64,000 bases of DNA from JACOTK01 sp963743945 (GCA_963743945.1 CAVURO010000008.1:62001-126000); one strand, 5' to 3'. Positions 1 through 8,395 are shown, numbered from the stretch's first letter. The notes: generated by a model not told the origin, from the letters alone. A program made the numbers and translations.

Positions 1-370
1 GCCCACTATCCAGCAGCTCGTCCGAAAAGGCCGGCAGACAAAACCGGCCAAGGGCAAGACCGCCGCCCTCAAGGGCGCTCCCCAGCGCCGTGGTGTGTGC
101 ACCCGCGTGTACACGAACACGCCCAAGAAGCCGAACTCCGCATTGCGCAAGGTCGCCCGTGTGCGGCTTTCCAGCGGTGTCGAGATCACCGCGTACATTC
201 CGGGGGAGGGCCACAACCTTCAGGAGCACTCCATCGTCCTGGTGCGTGGTGGTCGCGTGAAGGATCTTCCCGGCGTTCGGTACAAGGTCATCCGCGGGAC
301 GCTCGACTCCGCCGGTGTTCGCGATCGTAAACAGGCCCGAAGCCGTTACGGCTCGAAGAAGGAAAGCTGA
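1..370 (+). CDS. rpsL: 30S ribosomal protein S12, 5' end cut
   Basis: The window opens on the third base of the presumed ATG; the frame from base 2 reads PTIQQLVRKGRQTKP, the normal S12 N terminus, so only two bases are missing (about 123 residues in full). S12 lines the decoding centre of the 30S subunit. The conserved TPKKPNSALRKVARVRL and PGEGHNLQEHS segments are present; the lysine of the KKPNS segment is the classical streptomycin-resistance site in this family and is unchanged here. It is followed 1 bp later by rpsG, the usual str operon order. Confidence 0.97.
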   Translation, partial: PTIQQLVRKGRQTKPAKGKTAALKGAPQRRGVCTRVYTNTPKKPNSALRKVARVRLSSGVEITAYIPGEGHNLQEHSIVLVRGGRVKDLPGVRYKVIRGTLDSAGVRDRKQARSRYGSKKES

Positions 371-371
371 T

Positions 372-842
372 ATGCCTCGCAAGGGCCCTGCTCCCCGCCG
401 AGATCTCATGCCCGATCCCATCTATCGGTCGGTTCTCGTCACCCAGATCGTCAACAAGGTGCTCCAGCGCGGAAAGCGAACGTTGGCCGAGAGCATCGTC
501 TACGACGCCATGGACATCCTGAAGGAGAAGACCGACGGCGAGGCTCTCGCGACCCTCAAGAGGGCGATCGAGAATCTGAAGCCGGCTCTCGAGGTTCGGA
601 GCCGCCGCGTGGGTGGTACCACGTATCAGGTTCCCGTCGAGGTTCGTCCCCGCCGTGCCAACACGTTGGCGATTCGCTGGGTTGTCGGCTATTCCCGCCA
701 GCGTCGGGAGAAGACCATGGCCGAGCGCCTCGCCAATGAGTTGCTCGATGCCGCAAACGGCATCGGCACGAGCATGAAGCGCCGTGAAGACCTGCAGAAG
801 ATGGCTGAATCCAACAAGGCTTTCGCCCACTACCGCTGGTAG
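372..842 (+). CDS. rpsG: 30S ribosomal protein S7
   Basis: A 156-residue S7, normal length for bacteria, beginning MPRKGPAPRRDLMPDPIY. S7 nucleates assembly of the 30S head and contacts the E-site tRNA. The ATG at 372 is chosen because it lies directly behind the rpsL stop and gives the family N terminus; an open frame extends upstream into rpsL but is not conserved S7 sequence. Part of the str operon with rpsL and fusA. Confidence 0.97.
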   Translation: MPRKGPAPRRDLMPDPIYRSVLVTQIVNKVLQRGKRTLAESIVYDAMDILKEKTDGEALATLKRAIENLKPALEVRSRRVGGTTYQVPVEVRPRRANTLAIRWVVGYSRQRREKTMAERLANELLDAANGIGTSMKRREDLQKMAESNKAFAHYRW

Positions 843-977
843 TTCGCAACCGACAGGCGCTCCCGCTCCTCGCGCCATCATTGGGAAATTGTTCGATAGA
901 CAGGAATCTGTGCATTCGTGTACAAGGATCTTGCCCGGCTCGGTTCGAAGTGCTGATGTTCGTTCCGAAGGAGAATC

Positions 978-3083
978 ATGGCTGACGGCCCCACCATCCG
1001 AGAGTTTCCACTCGCCCGCACCCGGAACATCGGGATCATGGCTCACATCGACGCGGGGAAGACCACGACGACCGAGCGGATCCTCTACTACACCGGGCGC
1101 AGCTACAAGATCGGCGAGGTTCACGAGGGCGCAGCGGTCATGGACTGGATGGTCCAGGAACAAGAGCGCGGCATCACCATCACCTCGGCTGCCACGACCT
1201 GTCAGTGGAACGACCACTGGATCAACATCATCGACACCCCCGGCCACGTCGACTTCACCGTTGAGGTCGAACGAAGCCTCCGAGTGCTCGACGGAGCGGT
1301 GGCGGTCTTCGACGCGGTTTCGGGCGTCGAGCCTCAGTCCGAGACGGTCTGGCGTCAGGCCAACAAGTACAACGTCCCTCGCATCTGTTTCATCAACAAG
1401 ATGGACCGCATCGGCGCGGATTTCTATGCAGCCGTCGCTTCCATCGAGGATCGCCTCCAGGCACCGGTCGCGGTCATCCAGATTCCCATCGGGGCCGAGG
1501 GGCATTTCACCGGTGTCGTCGACCTGTTGAACATGAAGGCCCTGATCTGGCCCGACCTGGAGGGCAAGAAGGGCGAGGAATGGGAAGTCGGCGACATCCC
1601 CGCCGATCTCGTTGACGATGCGGAGACGTGGCGTCATCAGCTCATCGATCGCGTCTCGAGTTTCGACGACGGAATCCTCGAGAAGTATGCGGGCGATGAG
1701 GAGATCACCGCTGCCGATCTGCGACGCGCCCTGCGCACGGGCACGATCGCGAATCACTGCGTACCGGTGCTGTGCGGATCGGCCTTCAAGAACAAGGGTG
1801 TGCAGCCCATGCTCGATGCCGTTGTCGACTACCTGCCCAGCCCTCTCGACCTGCCTCCCGTCAAGGGGATGGATCCCAAGGGCTTGGAGGAGCTCGAGCG
1901 ACCAGCCGACGACAGTGCCCCGTTCGCGGCGCTGGCATTCAAGATCATGAGCGATCCCCATGTCGGCAAGCTCACCTACTTCCGTGTGTATTCGGGCAAG
2001 CTCGCTTCGGGTTCGTACGTCTACAACTCGACGAAGGACAAGAAGGAGCGCATCGGTCGCCTCCTGCAAATGCACGCGAACCATCGCGAGGACAAGGATT
2101 CCGTGTTTGCCGGCGACATCGTTGCCGCCATCGGTCTGAAGAACACGACCACCGGCGACACGCTCTGTGATCCGGAGAAGCCCGTCGTTCTGGAGTCGAT
2201 CGAGTTTCCCGCTCCGGTCATCCACGTGGCCGTCGAGCCCAAGACGAAGTCCGATCAGGACAAGCTCTCCAAGGCGCTGCAGGCTCTGTCCGAGGAGGAC
2301 CCCACGTTCCAGGTGCGCACCGATGAGGAGACCGGCCAGACGGTCATCTCCGGTCAGGGTGAATTGCACCTGGAGGTCATCGTCGACCGCATGCTTCGTG
2401 AGTTCAATGTCGACGCCACCGTGGGCAAGCCCCAGGTGGCCTACCGTGAGACCATCACCTCGAAGGTCGAGAACGTCGTCTACCGCCACGTCAAGCAGAC
2501 GGGTGGTTCGGGTCAGTTTGCTCACGTGGTCATCACCTTGGAGCCGACGGGCCCCGGCGGCGGCTACGAGTTCGTCGACAAGATCACCGGTGGTCGCATT
2601 CCGCGGGAGTTCATCCCGGCCGTGGATCAGGGCATCCAGCAGACCCTGGACTCCGGTGTGCTCGCCGGCTATCCGGTCGTCGATGTCCGGGCAATTCTCG
2701 TCGACGGGTCGAGCCACGACGTCGACTCCTCCGAGATGGCCTTCAAGATCGCCGGTTCCATGGCCTTCAAGGAAGCGGCGCGCAAGGCTTCCCCCGCCCT
2801 CCTCGAGCCCATCATGGCTGTCGAGGTCGCGACGCCCGAGGACTACATGGGAGACGTGTTCGGTGACCTCAACGCACGTCGCGGGAAGGTCGAGAACAGC
2901 GAGCAGCGCGGCAACAGCATGGTGATCCGCGCGCAGGTTCCCCTGTCGGACATGTTCGGATACGCTACTGACCTGCGATCACGCACCCAGGGTCGAGCGA
3001 CCTACAGCATGCAGTTCCATTCGTACCAGCAAGTGCCGAAGGCGATCGCGGATGAGATCGTTGCGAGGGTGCGGGGCGAGTAG
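978..3083 (+). CDS. fusA: Elongation factor G
   Basis: A 701-residue translational GTPase that drives translocation on the ribosome. The GTP-binding motifs are clear: AHIDAGKT (residues 22-29), RGITI of switch I, DTPGHVDF and NKMD, followed by the EF-G domains II-V up to the C-terminal SYQQVPKAIADEIV segment. The start ATG has a good Shine-Dalgarno sequence, GAAGGAG, about 6 bp upstream. It lies 135 bp after rpsG; that spacer holds no gene and no clear terminator. Single intact copy in the window. Confidence 0.97.
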   Translation: MADGPTIREFPLARTRNIGIMAHIDAGKTTTTERILYYTGRSYKIGEVHEGAAVMDWMVQEQERGITITSAATTCQWNDHWINIIDTPGHVDFTVEVERSLRVLDGAVAVFDAVSGVEPQSETVWRQANKYNVPRICFINKMDRIGADFYAAVASIEDRLQAPVAVIQIPIGAEGHFTGVVDLLNMKALIWPDLEGKKGEEWEVGDIPADLVDDAETWRHQLIDRVSSFDDGILEKYAGDEEITAADLRRALRTGTIANHCVPVLCGSAFKNKGVQPMLDAVVDYLPSPLDLPPVKGMDPKGLEELERPADDSAPFAALAFKIMSDPHVGKLTYFRVYSGKLASGSYVYNSTKDKKERIGRLLQMHANHREDKDSVFAGDIVAAIGLKNTTTGDTLCDPEKPVVLESIEFPAPVIHVAVEPKTKSDQDKLSKALQALSEEDPTFQVRTDEETGQTVISGQGELHLEVIVDRMLREFNVDATVGKPQVAYRETITSKVENVVYRHVKQTGGSGQFAHVVITLEPTGPGGGYEFVDKITGGRIPREFIPAVDQGIQQTLDSGVLAGYPVVDVRAILVDGSSHDVDSSEMAFKIAGSMAFKEAARKASPALLEPIMAVEVATPEDYMGDVFGDLNARRGKVENSEQRGNSMVIRAQVPLSDMFGYATDLRSRTQGRATYSMQFHSYQQVPKAIADEIVARVRGE

Positions 3084-3088
3084 TGCCC

Positions 3089-3094
3089 TAGTCT
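3089..3094 (+). promoter_or_regulatory. Possible -10 box before tuf
   Basis: TAGTCT between fusA and tuf matches the TAnnnT form of -10 boxes seen repeatedly in this window and would give a leader of about 45 bases holding the tuf ribosome site AAGGA. No convincing -35 element at 16-18 bp, so tuf may also be read through from fusA. Confidence 0.35.
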
Positions 3095-3142
3095 GGCGTT
3101 GTTGAAGTCCCTGTCGGAGAAATAAGGACCTAAGGAAAGATC

Positions 3143-4330
3143 ATGGCCAAGGAGAAGTTCGAGCGGAACAAGCCACACCTCAACGTGGGCACCATGGGGC
3201 ACATCGACCATGGAAAGACCACGCTGACCGCAGCGATTACCAAGGTTCTTGCCGACCAGAACCCAAACGTGAAGGCAATGGCGTTCGATCAGATCGACAA
3301 GGCACCCGAGGAAAAGGCCCGTGGCATCACCATCTCCATCTCGCACGTCGAGTACGAGACGGCGAACCGCCACTATGCCCACGTCGACATGCCCGGTCAC
3401 GCCGACTACATCAAGAACATGATCACCGGCGCCGCCCAGGTCGATGGCGCGATCCTGGTCGTCTCCGCAGCAGACGGCCCAATGCCCCAGACCCGTGAGC
3501 ACGTGCTTCTTGCTCGCCAGGTGGGCGTTCCCTACATTGTCGTCGCCCTCAACAAGGCAGACACGGTCGATGACGAGGAGTTGCTCGACCTCGTCGAGCT
3601 CGAGGTTCGTGAACTGCTCAACGAGTACGAGTTCCCCGGCGACGACACCCCGATCGTACGCGTCTCCGCTCTCAAGGCGCTCGAGGGAGATGCCGATTGG
3701 GCCGCCAAGATCGTCGAGCTGATGGATGCGGTCGATTCCTACATCCCCGAGCCCGAGCGCGATCTCGACAAGCCTTTCCTCATGCCGATCGAGGATGTGT
3801 TCACCATCACCGGTCGTGGCACCGTGGTGACCGGCAAGGTCGAGCAGGGCATCGTGCACACGGGTGACGAGATCGAGATCGTCGGCATCCGTGCGACGCA
3901 GAAGACGACCTGCACGGGTGTCGAGATGTTTCGCAAGCTCCTCGACGAGGGTCGAGCCGGCGACAACATCGGCGCCCTGCTCCGCGGCACCAAGAAGGAG
4001 GAGGTCGAGCGTGGTCAGGTGCTGTGCAAGCCGGGCTCCATCACTCCTCACACGCAGTTCGAGGGTCAGGTCTACATCCTGACGCAGGCTGAAGGTGGGC
4101 GGCACAAGCCTTTCTTCAACAACTACCGGCCCCAGTTCTACTTCCGCACCACGGACATCACCGGACACATCGAGTTGCCCGAGGGTACCGAGATGGTGAT
4201 GCCCGGTGACAACATGACCATGACCGTCGAGTTGATCAACCCCATAGCGATGGACGAAGGCCTTCGTTTCGCCATCCGTGAGGGTGGTCGAACCGTCGGT
4301 GCCGGTCGCGTCACCAAGATCATCAAGTAG
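3143..4330 (+). CDS. tuf: Elongation factor Tu
   Basis: A 395-residue EF-Tu that delivers aminoacyl-tRNA to the ribosome. GHIDHGKT (19-26), RGITI, PGHADYIKNM, NKAD and the conserved domain II/III stretch GGRHKPFFNNYRPQFYFRTTDITG region are present. Two cysteines common in EF-Tu are replaced: the DCPGH motif reads DMPGH and the NKCD motif reads NKAD, while the third (CTGVEMF) is kept. Ribosome site AAGGAAAG lies just upstream. Located between fusA and rpsJ, the standard order. Confidence 0.97.
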   Translation: MAKEKFERNKPHLNVGTMGHIDHGKTTLTAAITKVLADQNPNVKAMAFDQIDKAPEEKARGITISISHVEYETANRHYAHVDMPGHADYIKNMITGAAQVDGAILVVSAADGPMPQTREHVLLARQVGVPYIVVALNKADTVDDEELLDLVELEVRELLNEYEFPGDDTPIVRVSALKALEGDADWAAKIVELMDAVDSYIPEPERDLDKPFLMPIEDVFTITGRGTVVTGKVEQGIVHTGDEIEIVGIRATQKTTCTGVEMFRKLLDEGRAGDNIGALLRGTKKEEVERGQVLCKPGSITPHTQFEGQVYILTQAEGGRHKPFFNNYRPQFYFRTTDITGHIELPEGTEMVMPGDNMTMTVELINPIAMDEGLRFAIREGGRTVGAGRVTKIIK

Positions 4331-4348
4331 ACCGGGACCGAGGAACAA

Positions 4349-4663
4349 ATGGCACAGAAGATTCGCATCAGGCTCAAGGCCTACGACCACGAGATCATCG
4401 ATCAGTCGACCAAGAAGATCGTCGAGACCGTGGTGCGGACTCAGGCGACGGTGCGAGGCCCTGTGCCTCTTCCGACCGAGAAGCATCGATACACCGTGAT
4501 TCGTGGTCCCCACAAGGACAAGGACTCACGGGAGCATTTCGAGATGCGCATCCACAAGCGGCTTCTCGACATCCTCGAACCATCGGCGAAGACCGTCGAC
4601 TCCCTTCAACGACTTGACCTTCCGGCGGGCGTGGATATCGAGATCAAGATCCAGCAGGTCTGA
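4349..4663 (+). CDS. rpsJ: 30S ribosomal protein S10
   Basis: A 104-residue S10 starting MAQKIRIRLKAYDHEIID, with the conserved PLPTEKHRYTVIRGPHKDKDSREHFE loop region that also serves NusB binding in antitermination. It sits only 18 bp after tuf with AGGAAC as ribosome site, so it is likely cotranscribed with tuf, and it is separated from the rest of the S10 series by 267 bp, which is unusual because rpsJ normally runs directly into rplC. Confidence 0.97.
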   Translation: MAQKIRIRLKAYDHEIIDQSTKKIVETVVRTQATVRGPVPLPTEKHRYTVIRGPHKDKDSREHFEMRIHKRLLDILEPSAKTVDSLQRLDLPAGVDIEIKIQQV

Positions 4664-4680
4664 CCGTTCCCCGACTGCGG

Positions 4681-4709
4681 TTGCCAGTTGGAGAACGCGA
4701 GGCTAGGAT
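4681..4709 (+). promoter_or_regulatory. Promoter of the rplC operon
   Basis: TTGCCA (4681-4686), a 17-bp spacer and TAGGAT (4704-4709) form a good vegetative-type promoter 18 bp after the rpsJ stop. The predicted start near 4716 gives a leader of about 215 bases before rplC. It implies that the main S10 series can be transcribed separately from str-rpsJ. Confidence 0.65.
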
Positions 4710-4715
4710 GCATTG

Positions 4716-4930
4716 CCCTCTTGAGTGCCTACAAGGTTGACCTTGTTCTGCTCGAGAGACTGAATCGTTGTCAGTAGTGAAGAACCGATGTCCGTGTCGG
4801 TCCCGGTTGGCTCCAATGCCTTGGGATACCACACGGCACAACCGAACTGGCGCTCCGCCGGGGGAAACCCCGTGCGGAGCGCTCGCGTGAGCGGCCTCCG
4901 CGGGAGGTCACACAGAGGGAATGAGCCTCC
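4716..4930 (+). promoter_or_regulatory. Structured rplC leader, candidate r-protein autoregulatory RNA
   Basis: The leader holds several hairpins: ACAAGG/CCTTGT around a TTGA loop (4731-4746); a long stem CGCTCCGC-CGGGG closed by a GAAA tetraloop and paired with CCCCG-U-GCGGAGCG (4851-4881, one bulged U); GCTC/GAGC (4881-4892 region); and CCTCC-GCG-GGAGG near 4897-4909, just before the rplC ribosome site AGAGGGA. A CCTCC also directly precedes the ATG and could pair with an upstream GGAGG. This layout resembles leaders by which a ribosomal protein represses its own operon, but no known family was recognised. Confidence 0.5.
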
Positions 4931-5572
4931 ATGGCGAAGAAAGCGATCGTGGGTGAGAAGGTGGGCATGACCCAGGTCTGGGATGACCAGGACCGTGTCG
5001 TGCCCGTGACCGTCCTACGGGTCCAACCCTGCCGGGTGGTCCAGGTCAAGAATGTCGAGCGCGATGGGTACGCTGCCCTGCAGGTCACCTATGGCATGAA
5101 GAAGGAAAAGGCACTCGTCAAGCCCGAGCTCGGGCACTTCGCCAAGGCGTCGGTTGATCCGGGAGTCCGCCTGGTCGAGCTGCGCATCGAAGACGTGAGC
5201 GCTTTCGAGGTCGGCCAGGTTCTCGACGCCGGCCTGCTGGTGGCGGGTGAGAGGATCGACGTCACCGCCATCAGCAAGGGCAAGGGATTCGCCGGCGGCA
5301 TGAAGCGTCACAACTTCAAGGGCCTGCCGGCATCCCATGGTGCGCACCGCGTGCACCGCGCTCCTGGCTCGATCGGGGCCTGCGCCACGCCGGCCCGGGT
5401 GTTCAAGGGGACTCGCATGGCGGGTCGCATGGGTGCGGAGAAGGTGACCACCTTGAACCTCGAGGTGGTTACCGCCGATGCGGATCGGGAGATCATCCTC
5501 GTTCGGGGGTCTGTCCCGGGCCCTCGTGGGGGCATGGTGCTGCTTCGCGATGCCGTGAAGGGTGGCAAGTGA
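4931..5572 (+). CDS. rplC: 50S ribosomal protein L3
   Basis: A 213-residue L3 starting MAKKAIVGEKVGMTQVWDDQ. L3 is an early 23S rRNA assembly protein that reaches towards the peptidyl-transferase centre. The conserved ISKGKGFAGGMKRHNF and TPARVFKGTRMAGRMGAEKVT segments are present. First gene after the structured spacer; its stop overlaps the start of rplD. Confidence 0.97.
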   Translation: MAKKAIVGEKVGMTQVWDDQDRVVPVTVLRVQPCRVVQVKNVERDGYAALQVTYGMKKEKALVKPELGHFAKASVDPGVRLVELRIEDVSAFEVGQVLDAGLLVAGERIDVTAISKGKGFAGGMKRHNFKGLPASHGAHRVHRAPGSIGACATPARVFKGTRMAGRMGAEKVTTLNLEVVTADADREIILVRGSVPGPRGGMVLLRDAVKGGK

Positions 5573-6267
5573 TGGCGTTGACCCTGCACATGAAGGATCG
5601 ATCGGGTGCCGAGGCGGGCGCGGTTGATCTCGACCCCGCCGTCTTCGGCGTCCAGCCCAATGTTCCGGTGATGCACCAGGTGGTGACGGCGCAACTTGCG
5701 GCTGCCCGATCGGGAACGCAGTCGACCAAGACCCGCTCGGAGGTCGCGGGCGGCGGTGCGAAGCCGTGGCGCCAGAAGGGGACCGGTCGTGCGCGACAGG
5801 GTTCCATTCGCTCTCCGCAGTGGGTGGGCGGCGGCGTTGCCCTGGGCCCCAAGCCGCGTTCGTACGCGCAGCGCACTCCCAAGAAGATGGTCAGGTTGGC
5901 GCTTTGGTCGGCACTCTCCGATCGGGCCGCCTCCGGGCGGATCGTGGTTGTTCCTGCCTGGGGGTTCGACGCACCCAAGACCAAGGACGCCAAGTCGTTC
6001 CTCGATGCGATCGGCGTGAGCGGCAGGATCCTCGTGGTTCTTTCCCGAGGCGATGAAGCTGCATGGAAGAGCTTCCGCAATCTGCCGAACGTGCATGTCA
6101 TCGCGAACGGTCAGCTCAACGCCTACGACGTGCTGGTGAGCGACTGGGTGGTATTCACACCCGAGACGCTGCCAACGGCTCCAGGTGGGACCAAGGAGGT
6201 ACCATCCCCGGCTGCAGCCGAGCAGACGGTGACCGAAGTCCCCGAAACCGGCGATGGAGAGGCCTGA
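5572..6267 (+). CDS. rplD: 50S ribosomal protein L4
   Basis: A 231-residue L4, longer than the usual 200-210. Core motif GGGAKPWRQKGTGRARQGS and the following SIRSPQWVGGG segment that enters the exit tunnel are present. The ATG at 5572 shares one base with the rplC TGA; a GTG one codon upstream is also possible. After the conserved fold the protein ends in a Pro/Thr/Glu-rich tail of about 35 residues (positions near 6165-6264) that is not part of the L4 family fold. Confidence 0.95.
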   Translation: MALTLHMKDRSGAEAGAVDLDPAVFGVQPNVPVMHQVVTAQLAAARSGTQSTKTRSEVAGGGAKPWRQKGTGRARQGSIRSPQWVGGGVALGPKPRSYAQRTPKKMVRLALWSALSDRAASGRIVVVPAWGFDAPKTKDAKSFLDAIGVSGRILVVLSRGDEAAWKSFRNLPNVHVIANGQLNAYDVLVSDWVVFTPETLPTAPGGTKEVPSPAAAEQTVTEVPETGDGEA

Positions 6268-6554
6268 TGCGCCCCCAAGATGTGATTCTGGCACCAGTGG
6301 TGAGCGAGAAGTCCTACGGGCTTGCCGAATCGGGCGCCTACACGTTCAAGGTTCACCCCGACGCCAACAAGATCGAGATTCGTCAGGCCATCGAGGCGCT
6401 GTTCGAGGTCAAGGTTCTCAAGGTGAACACGCTGAACCGCCAGGGAAAGCGTCGCCGCAATCGCCGAAGCCCGACACTTGGGCAACGTCCGTCCACGAAG
6501 CGTGCCGTCGTCACCCTCGTTGCGGGCGACCAGATCGATCTGTTCCAGAGCTGA
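6267..6554 (+). CDS. rplW: 50S ribosomal protein L23
   Basis: A 95-residue L23 beginning MRPQDVILAPVVSEKSYGL. L23 sits at the polypeptide exit and is the docking site for trigger factor and the signal recognition particle. The ATG overlaps the rplD stop by one base (TGATG), indicating translational coupling. The basic loop NRQGKRRRNRR is normal for the family. Confidence 0.96.
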   Translation: MRPQDVILAPVVSEKSYGLAESGAYTFKVHPDANKIEIRQAIEALFEVKVLKVNTLNRQGKRRRNRRSPTLGQRPSTKRAVVTLVAGDQIDLFQS

Positions 6555-6566
6555 GTCGGAGTCACG

Positions 6567-7403
6567 ATGCCTCTTCGTAAACGAAACCCAACCAGCCCCG
6601 GCCGTCGGTTCCAGACCTCCTCGGATTTCTCGGAGATCACCAAGGACCGGCCGGAGAAGACCCTGCTGGAGCCCAAGCCCCGTACCGGTGGCCGCAACAG
6701 CTACGGTCGCAAGACCGCGCGACATCGTGGCGGCGGCCACAAGCAGCAGTACCGACTCATCGATTTCAGGCGCAACAAGGACGGCGTGCCCGCGAAGGTG
6801 GCGGCAATAGAGTACGACCCCAACCGCAACTGCCGTATCCTGCTCCTCCACTTCTACGACGGCGAGAAGCGCTACATCCTGGCGCCTGCGAAGGTCAAGG
6901 TGGGTGACGTCCTGCAGAACGGCCAGGGAGCCGACATCCGCCCCGGCAACGCGCTTCCCATGCGCTACATCCCGGTGGGCACCACGGTGCACAACGTCGA
7001 GCTCAAGCCTGGTGCAGGCGGCAAGATGGCTCGTAGCGCGGGCACCAGCGTGCAACTGGTTGCGAAAGAGGGCGACTTTGCCACGTTGCGTCTGCCGAGC
7101 ACCGAGATGCGCAGGGTTCCCATCGATTGCCGGGCAACCGTGGGCGAGGTCGGCAACGCCGAGGCCGAGCTGATCTCGATCGGCAAGGCCGGTCGAAATC
7201 GATGGAAGGGCGTTCGTCCTCAGACTCGTGGCGTTGCCATGAACCCGGTCGATCACCCACTTGGTGGTGGCGAAGGCAAGACGTCCGGTGGCCGGCACCC
7301 CGTTTCCCCGTGGGGCAAGCCCGAGGGCCGCACTCGGCCGAAGCGTAAAGAATCCGACAAGCTCATCGTGCGCCGCCGCCGTACCCGCGGCGCCCGGCGT
7401 TAA
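6567..7403 (+). CDS. rplB: 50S ribosomal protein L2
   Basis: A 278-residue L2, normal length, needed for subunit association and peptidyl transfer. Motifs: RKTARHRGGGHKQQYR near residue 50, and the C-terminal GVAMNPVDHPLGGGEGKT and GRHPVSPWGKP segments. The histidine critical in other bacteria (the DHP motif) is kept; the following residue, commonly His, is Leu here. Ends in a normal basic RRRRTRGARR tail. Confidence 0.97.
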   Translation: MPLRKRNPTSPGRRFQTSSDFSEITKDRPEKTLLEPKPRTGGRNSYGRKTARHRGGGHKQQYRLIDFRRNKDGVPAKVAAIEYDPNRNCRILLLHFYDGEKRYILAPAKVKVGDVLQNGQGADIRPGNALPMRYIPVGTTVHNVELKPGAGGKMARSAGTSVQLVAKEGDFATLRLPSTEMRRVPIDCRATVGEVGNAEAELISIGKAGRNRWKGVRPQTRGVAMNPVDHPLGGGEGKTSGGRHPVSPWGKPEGRTRPKRKESDKLIVRRRRTRGARR

Positions 7404-7418
7404 GGGAAGGGAAGGCCA

Positions 7419-7697
7419 ATGCCTCGCAGCCTCAAAAAAGGCCCCTTCGTTGACGACCATCTCCTGAAGAAGGTCGACGCGTTGAACACCTCCAATGAGA
7501 AGCGTGTCATCAAGACATGGTCACGTCGATCGACGATCATCCCCGAGATGGTCGGCCACACGATCGCGGTGCACGATGGTCGCAAGCACGTCCCCGTCTA
7601 TGTGACGGAGTCGATGGTTGGACACAAGCTCGGCGAGTTCGCTCCGACGCGGACATTCCGGTTCCATGCGGGCCAGGAGCGGGGAGGACGACGTTGA
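7419..7697 (+). CDS. rpsS: 30S ribosomal protein S19
   Basis: A 92-residue S19 beginning MPRSLKKGPFVDDHLLKKV with the RRSTIIPEMVGHTIAVHDGRKH core. It forms the 30S head complex with S13. Ribosome site AAGGGAAGG lies about 8 bp before the ATG. Its TGA overlaps the TTG start of rplV. Confidence 0.97.
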   Translation: MPRSLKKGPFVDDHLLKKVDALNTSNEKRVIKTWSRRSTIIPEMVGHTIAVHDGRKHVPVYVTESMVGHKLGEFAPTRTFRFHAGQERGGRR

Positions 7698-8395
7698 CCG
7701 GGCCCAAGACAAACGAACGTCCGGGCACCCGTGCGGTCGTCCGTTACGTTCCCATCTCCGCCTTCAAGGCCCGCGCCGTGCTGGACCTGATCCGAGGCAA
7801 GGATGTCCGCGCGGCCGAGGAGATCCTTCGCTTCTGTGAGCGCGACGCAGCGATCGTGATCGGCAAGGCCTTGCATGCCGCGATGGCGAATGCCGAGCAC
7901 AACGACAGCCAGGACCCCGAGGAACTGTTCGTGTCGGCATGTTTCGCCGACGAGGGCAAGACGGCTCGGCGGTTTCGCCCTCGTGCCCGTGGTCGTGCAT
8001 CGAGGATTCGCAAGAGGAGCTGTCACATCACGGTTGTGGTGAGTCGCATGTCCGAGAAGGATCTCGAGATGCGTCGCATCAAGGATGCGGCTCGACCCGG
8101 AAGTCGCGCTGCTCGGCGAGCCGGCCAAGAGGCAGCGGAGGCCCGGAAGCGCCGTACACGCGCAAGCCGGGAGGCTCAAAAGGACGCGACGGGTCACGAG
8201 GGCCATGACCACGAGGGTCATGACCACGAGGGCCATGAAGGCAGCGATGATGCCGTGGTGGTCGATGATGCCGTGGTGGTCGACGAAGCCGTGGTGGCCG
8301 ATGAAGCCGTGGTGGCGGAGCCGGCGGCAGACGAGGCGGTTGCACAGGACAGTGCGGCGAACACTCCCGGCGACAGCCAAGACGAGGAGAACTGA
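7694..8395 (+). CDS. rplV: 50S ribosomal protein L22 with long His-rich acidic tail
   Basis: The first roughly 115-125 residues are a normal L22 (VRYVPISAFKARAVLDLIRGK, then RAMGRAxRI-like FRPRARGRASRIRKR and the ITVVV strand), the protein that lines the exit tunnel. The start is inferred to be TTG at 7694, overlapping the rpsS stop as TTGA, with GGGGAGG 6-7 bp before it. At 233 residues it is twice the usual length. The tail is basic/Ala-rich, then His-rich (GHEGHDHEGHDHEGHEG, from residue about 167), then DDAVVV/DEAVVA repeats and an acidic end. The His-rich and VVV parts are encoded by two different DNA repeat arrays. The tail should protrude from the ribosome surface; metal binding is only a guess. 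Confidence 0.93.
   Translation: MTGPKTNERPGTRAVVRYVPISAFKARAVLDLIRGKDVRAAEEILRFCERDAAIVIGKALHAAMANAEHNDSQDPEELFVSACFADEGKTARRFRPRARGRASRIRKRSCHITVVVSRMSEKDLEMRRIKDAARPGSRAARRAGQEAAEARKRRTRASREAQKDATGHEGHDHEGHDHEGHEGSDDAVVVDDAVVVDEAVVADEAVVAEPAADEAVAQDSAANTPGDSQDEEN
8195..8239 (+). repeat. 15-bp coding repeat x3 in rplV
   Basis: Three tandem copies of CACGAGGGCCATGAC with one or two changes, encoding HEGHD units of the L22 tail. Confidence 0.9.
8246..8317 (+). repeat. 18-bp coding repeat x4 in rplV
   Basis: Four tandem copies of GATGATGCCGTGGTGGTC; the first two are identical, the last two differ at a few bases. They encode DDAVVV, DDAVVV, DEAVVA, DEAVVA. In-frame length means copy-number change would only alter tail length. 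Confidence 0.9.

Noticed and set aside
843..977. A second promoter inside the rpsG-fusA gap
   Set aside because: A TAGACA-like sequence is present, but no -35 element at the right spacing and no leaderless geometry.
288..2717. An 809-codon open frame on the minus strand
   Set aside because: It lies entirely antisense to rpsL, rpsG and fusA, which have full conserved sequences; the antisense frame has no recognisable domain.
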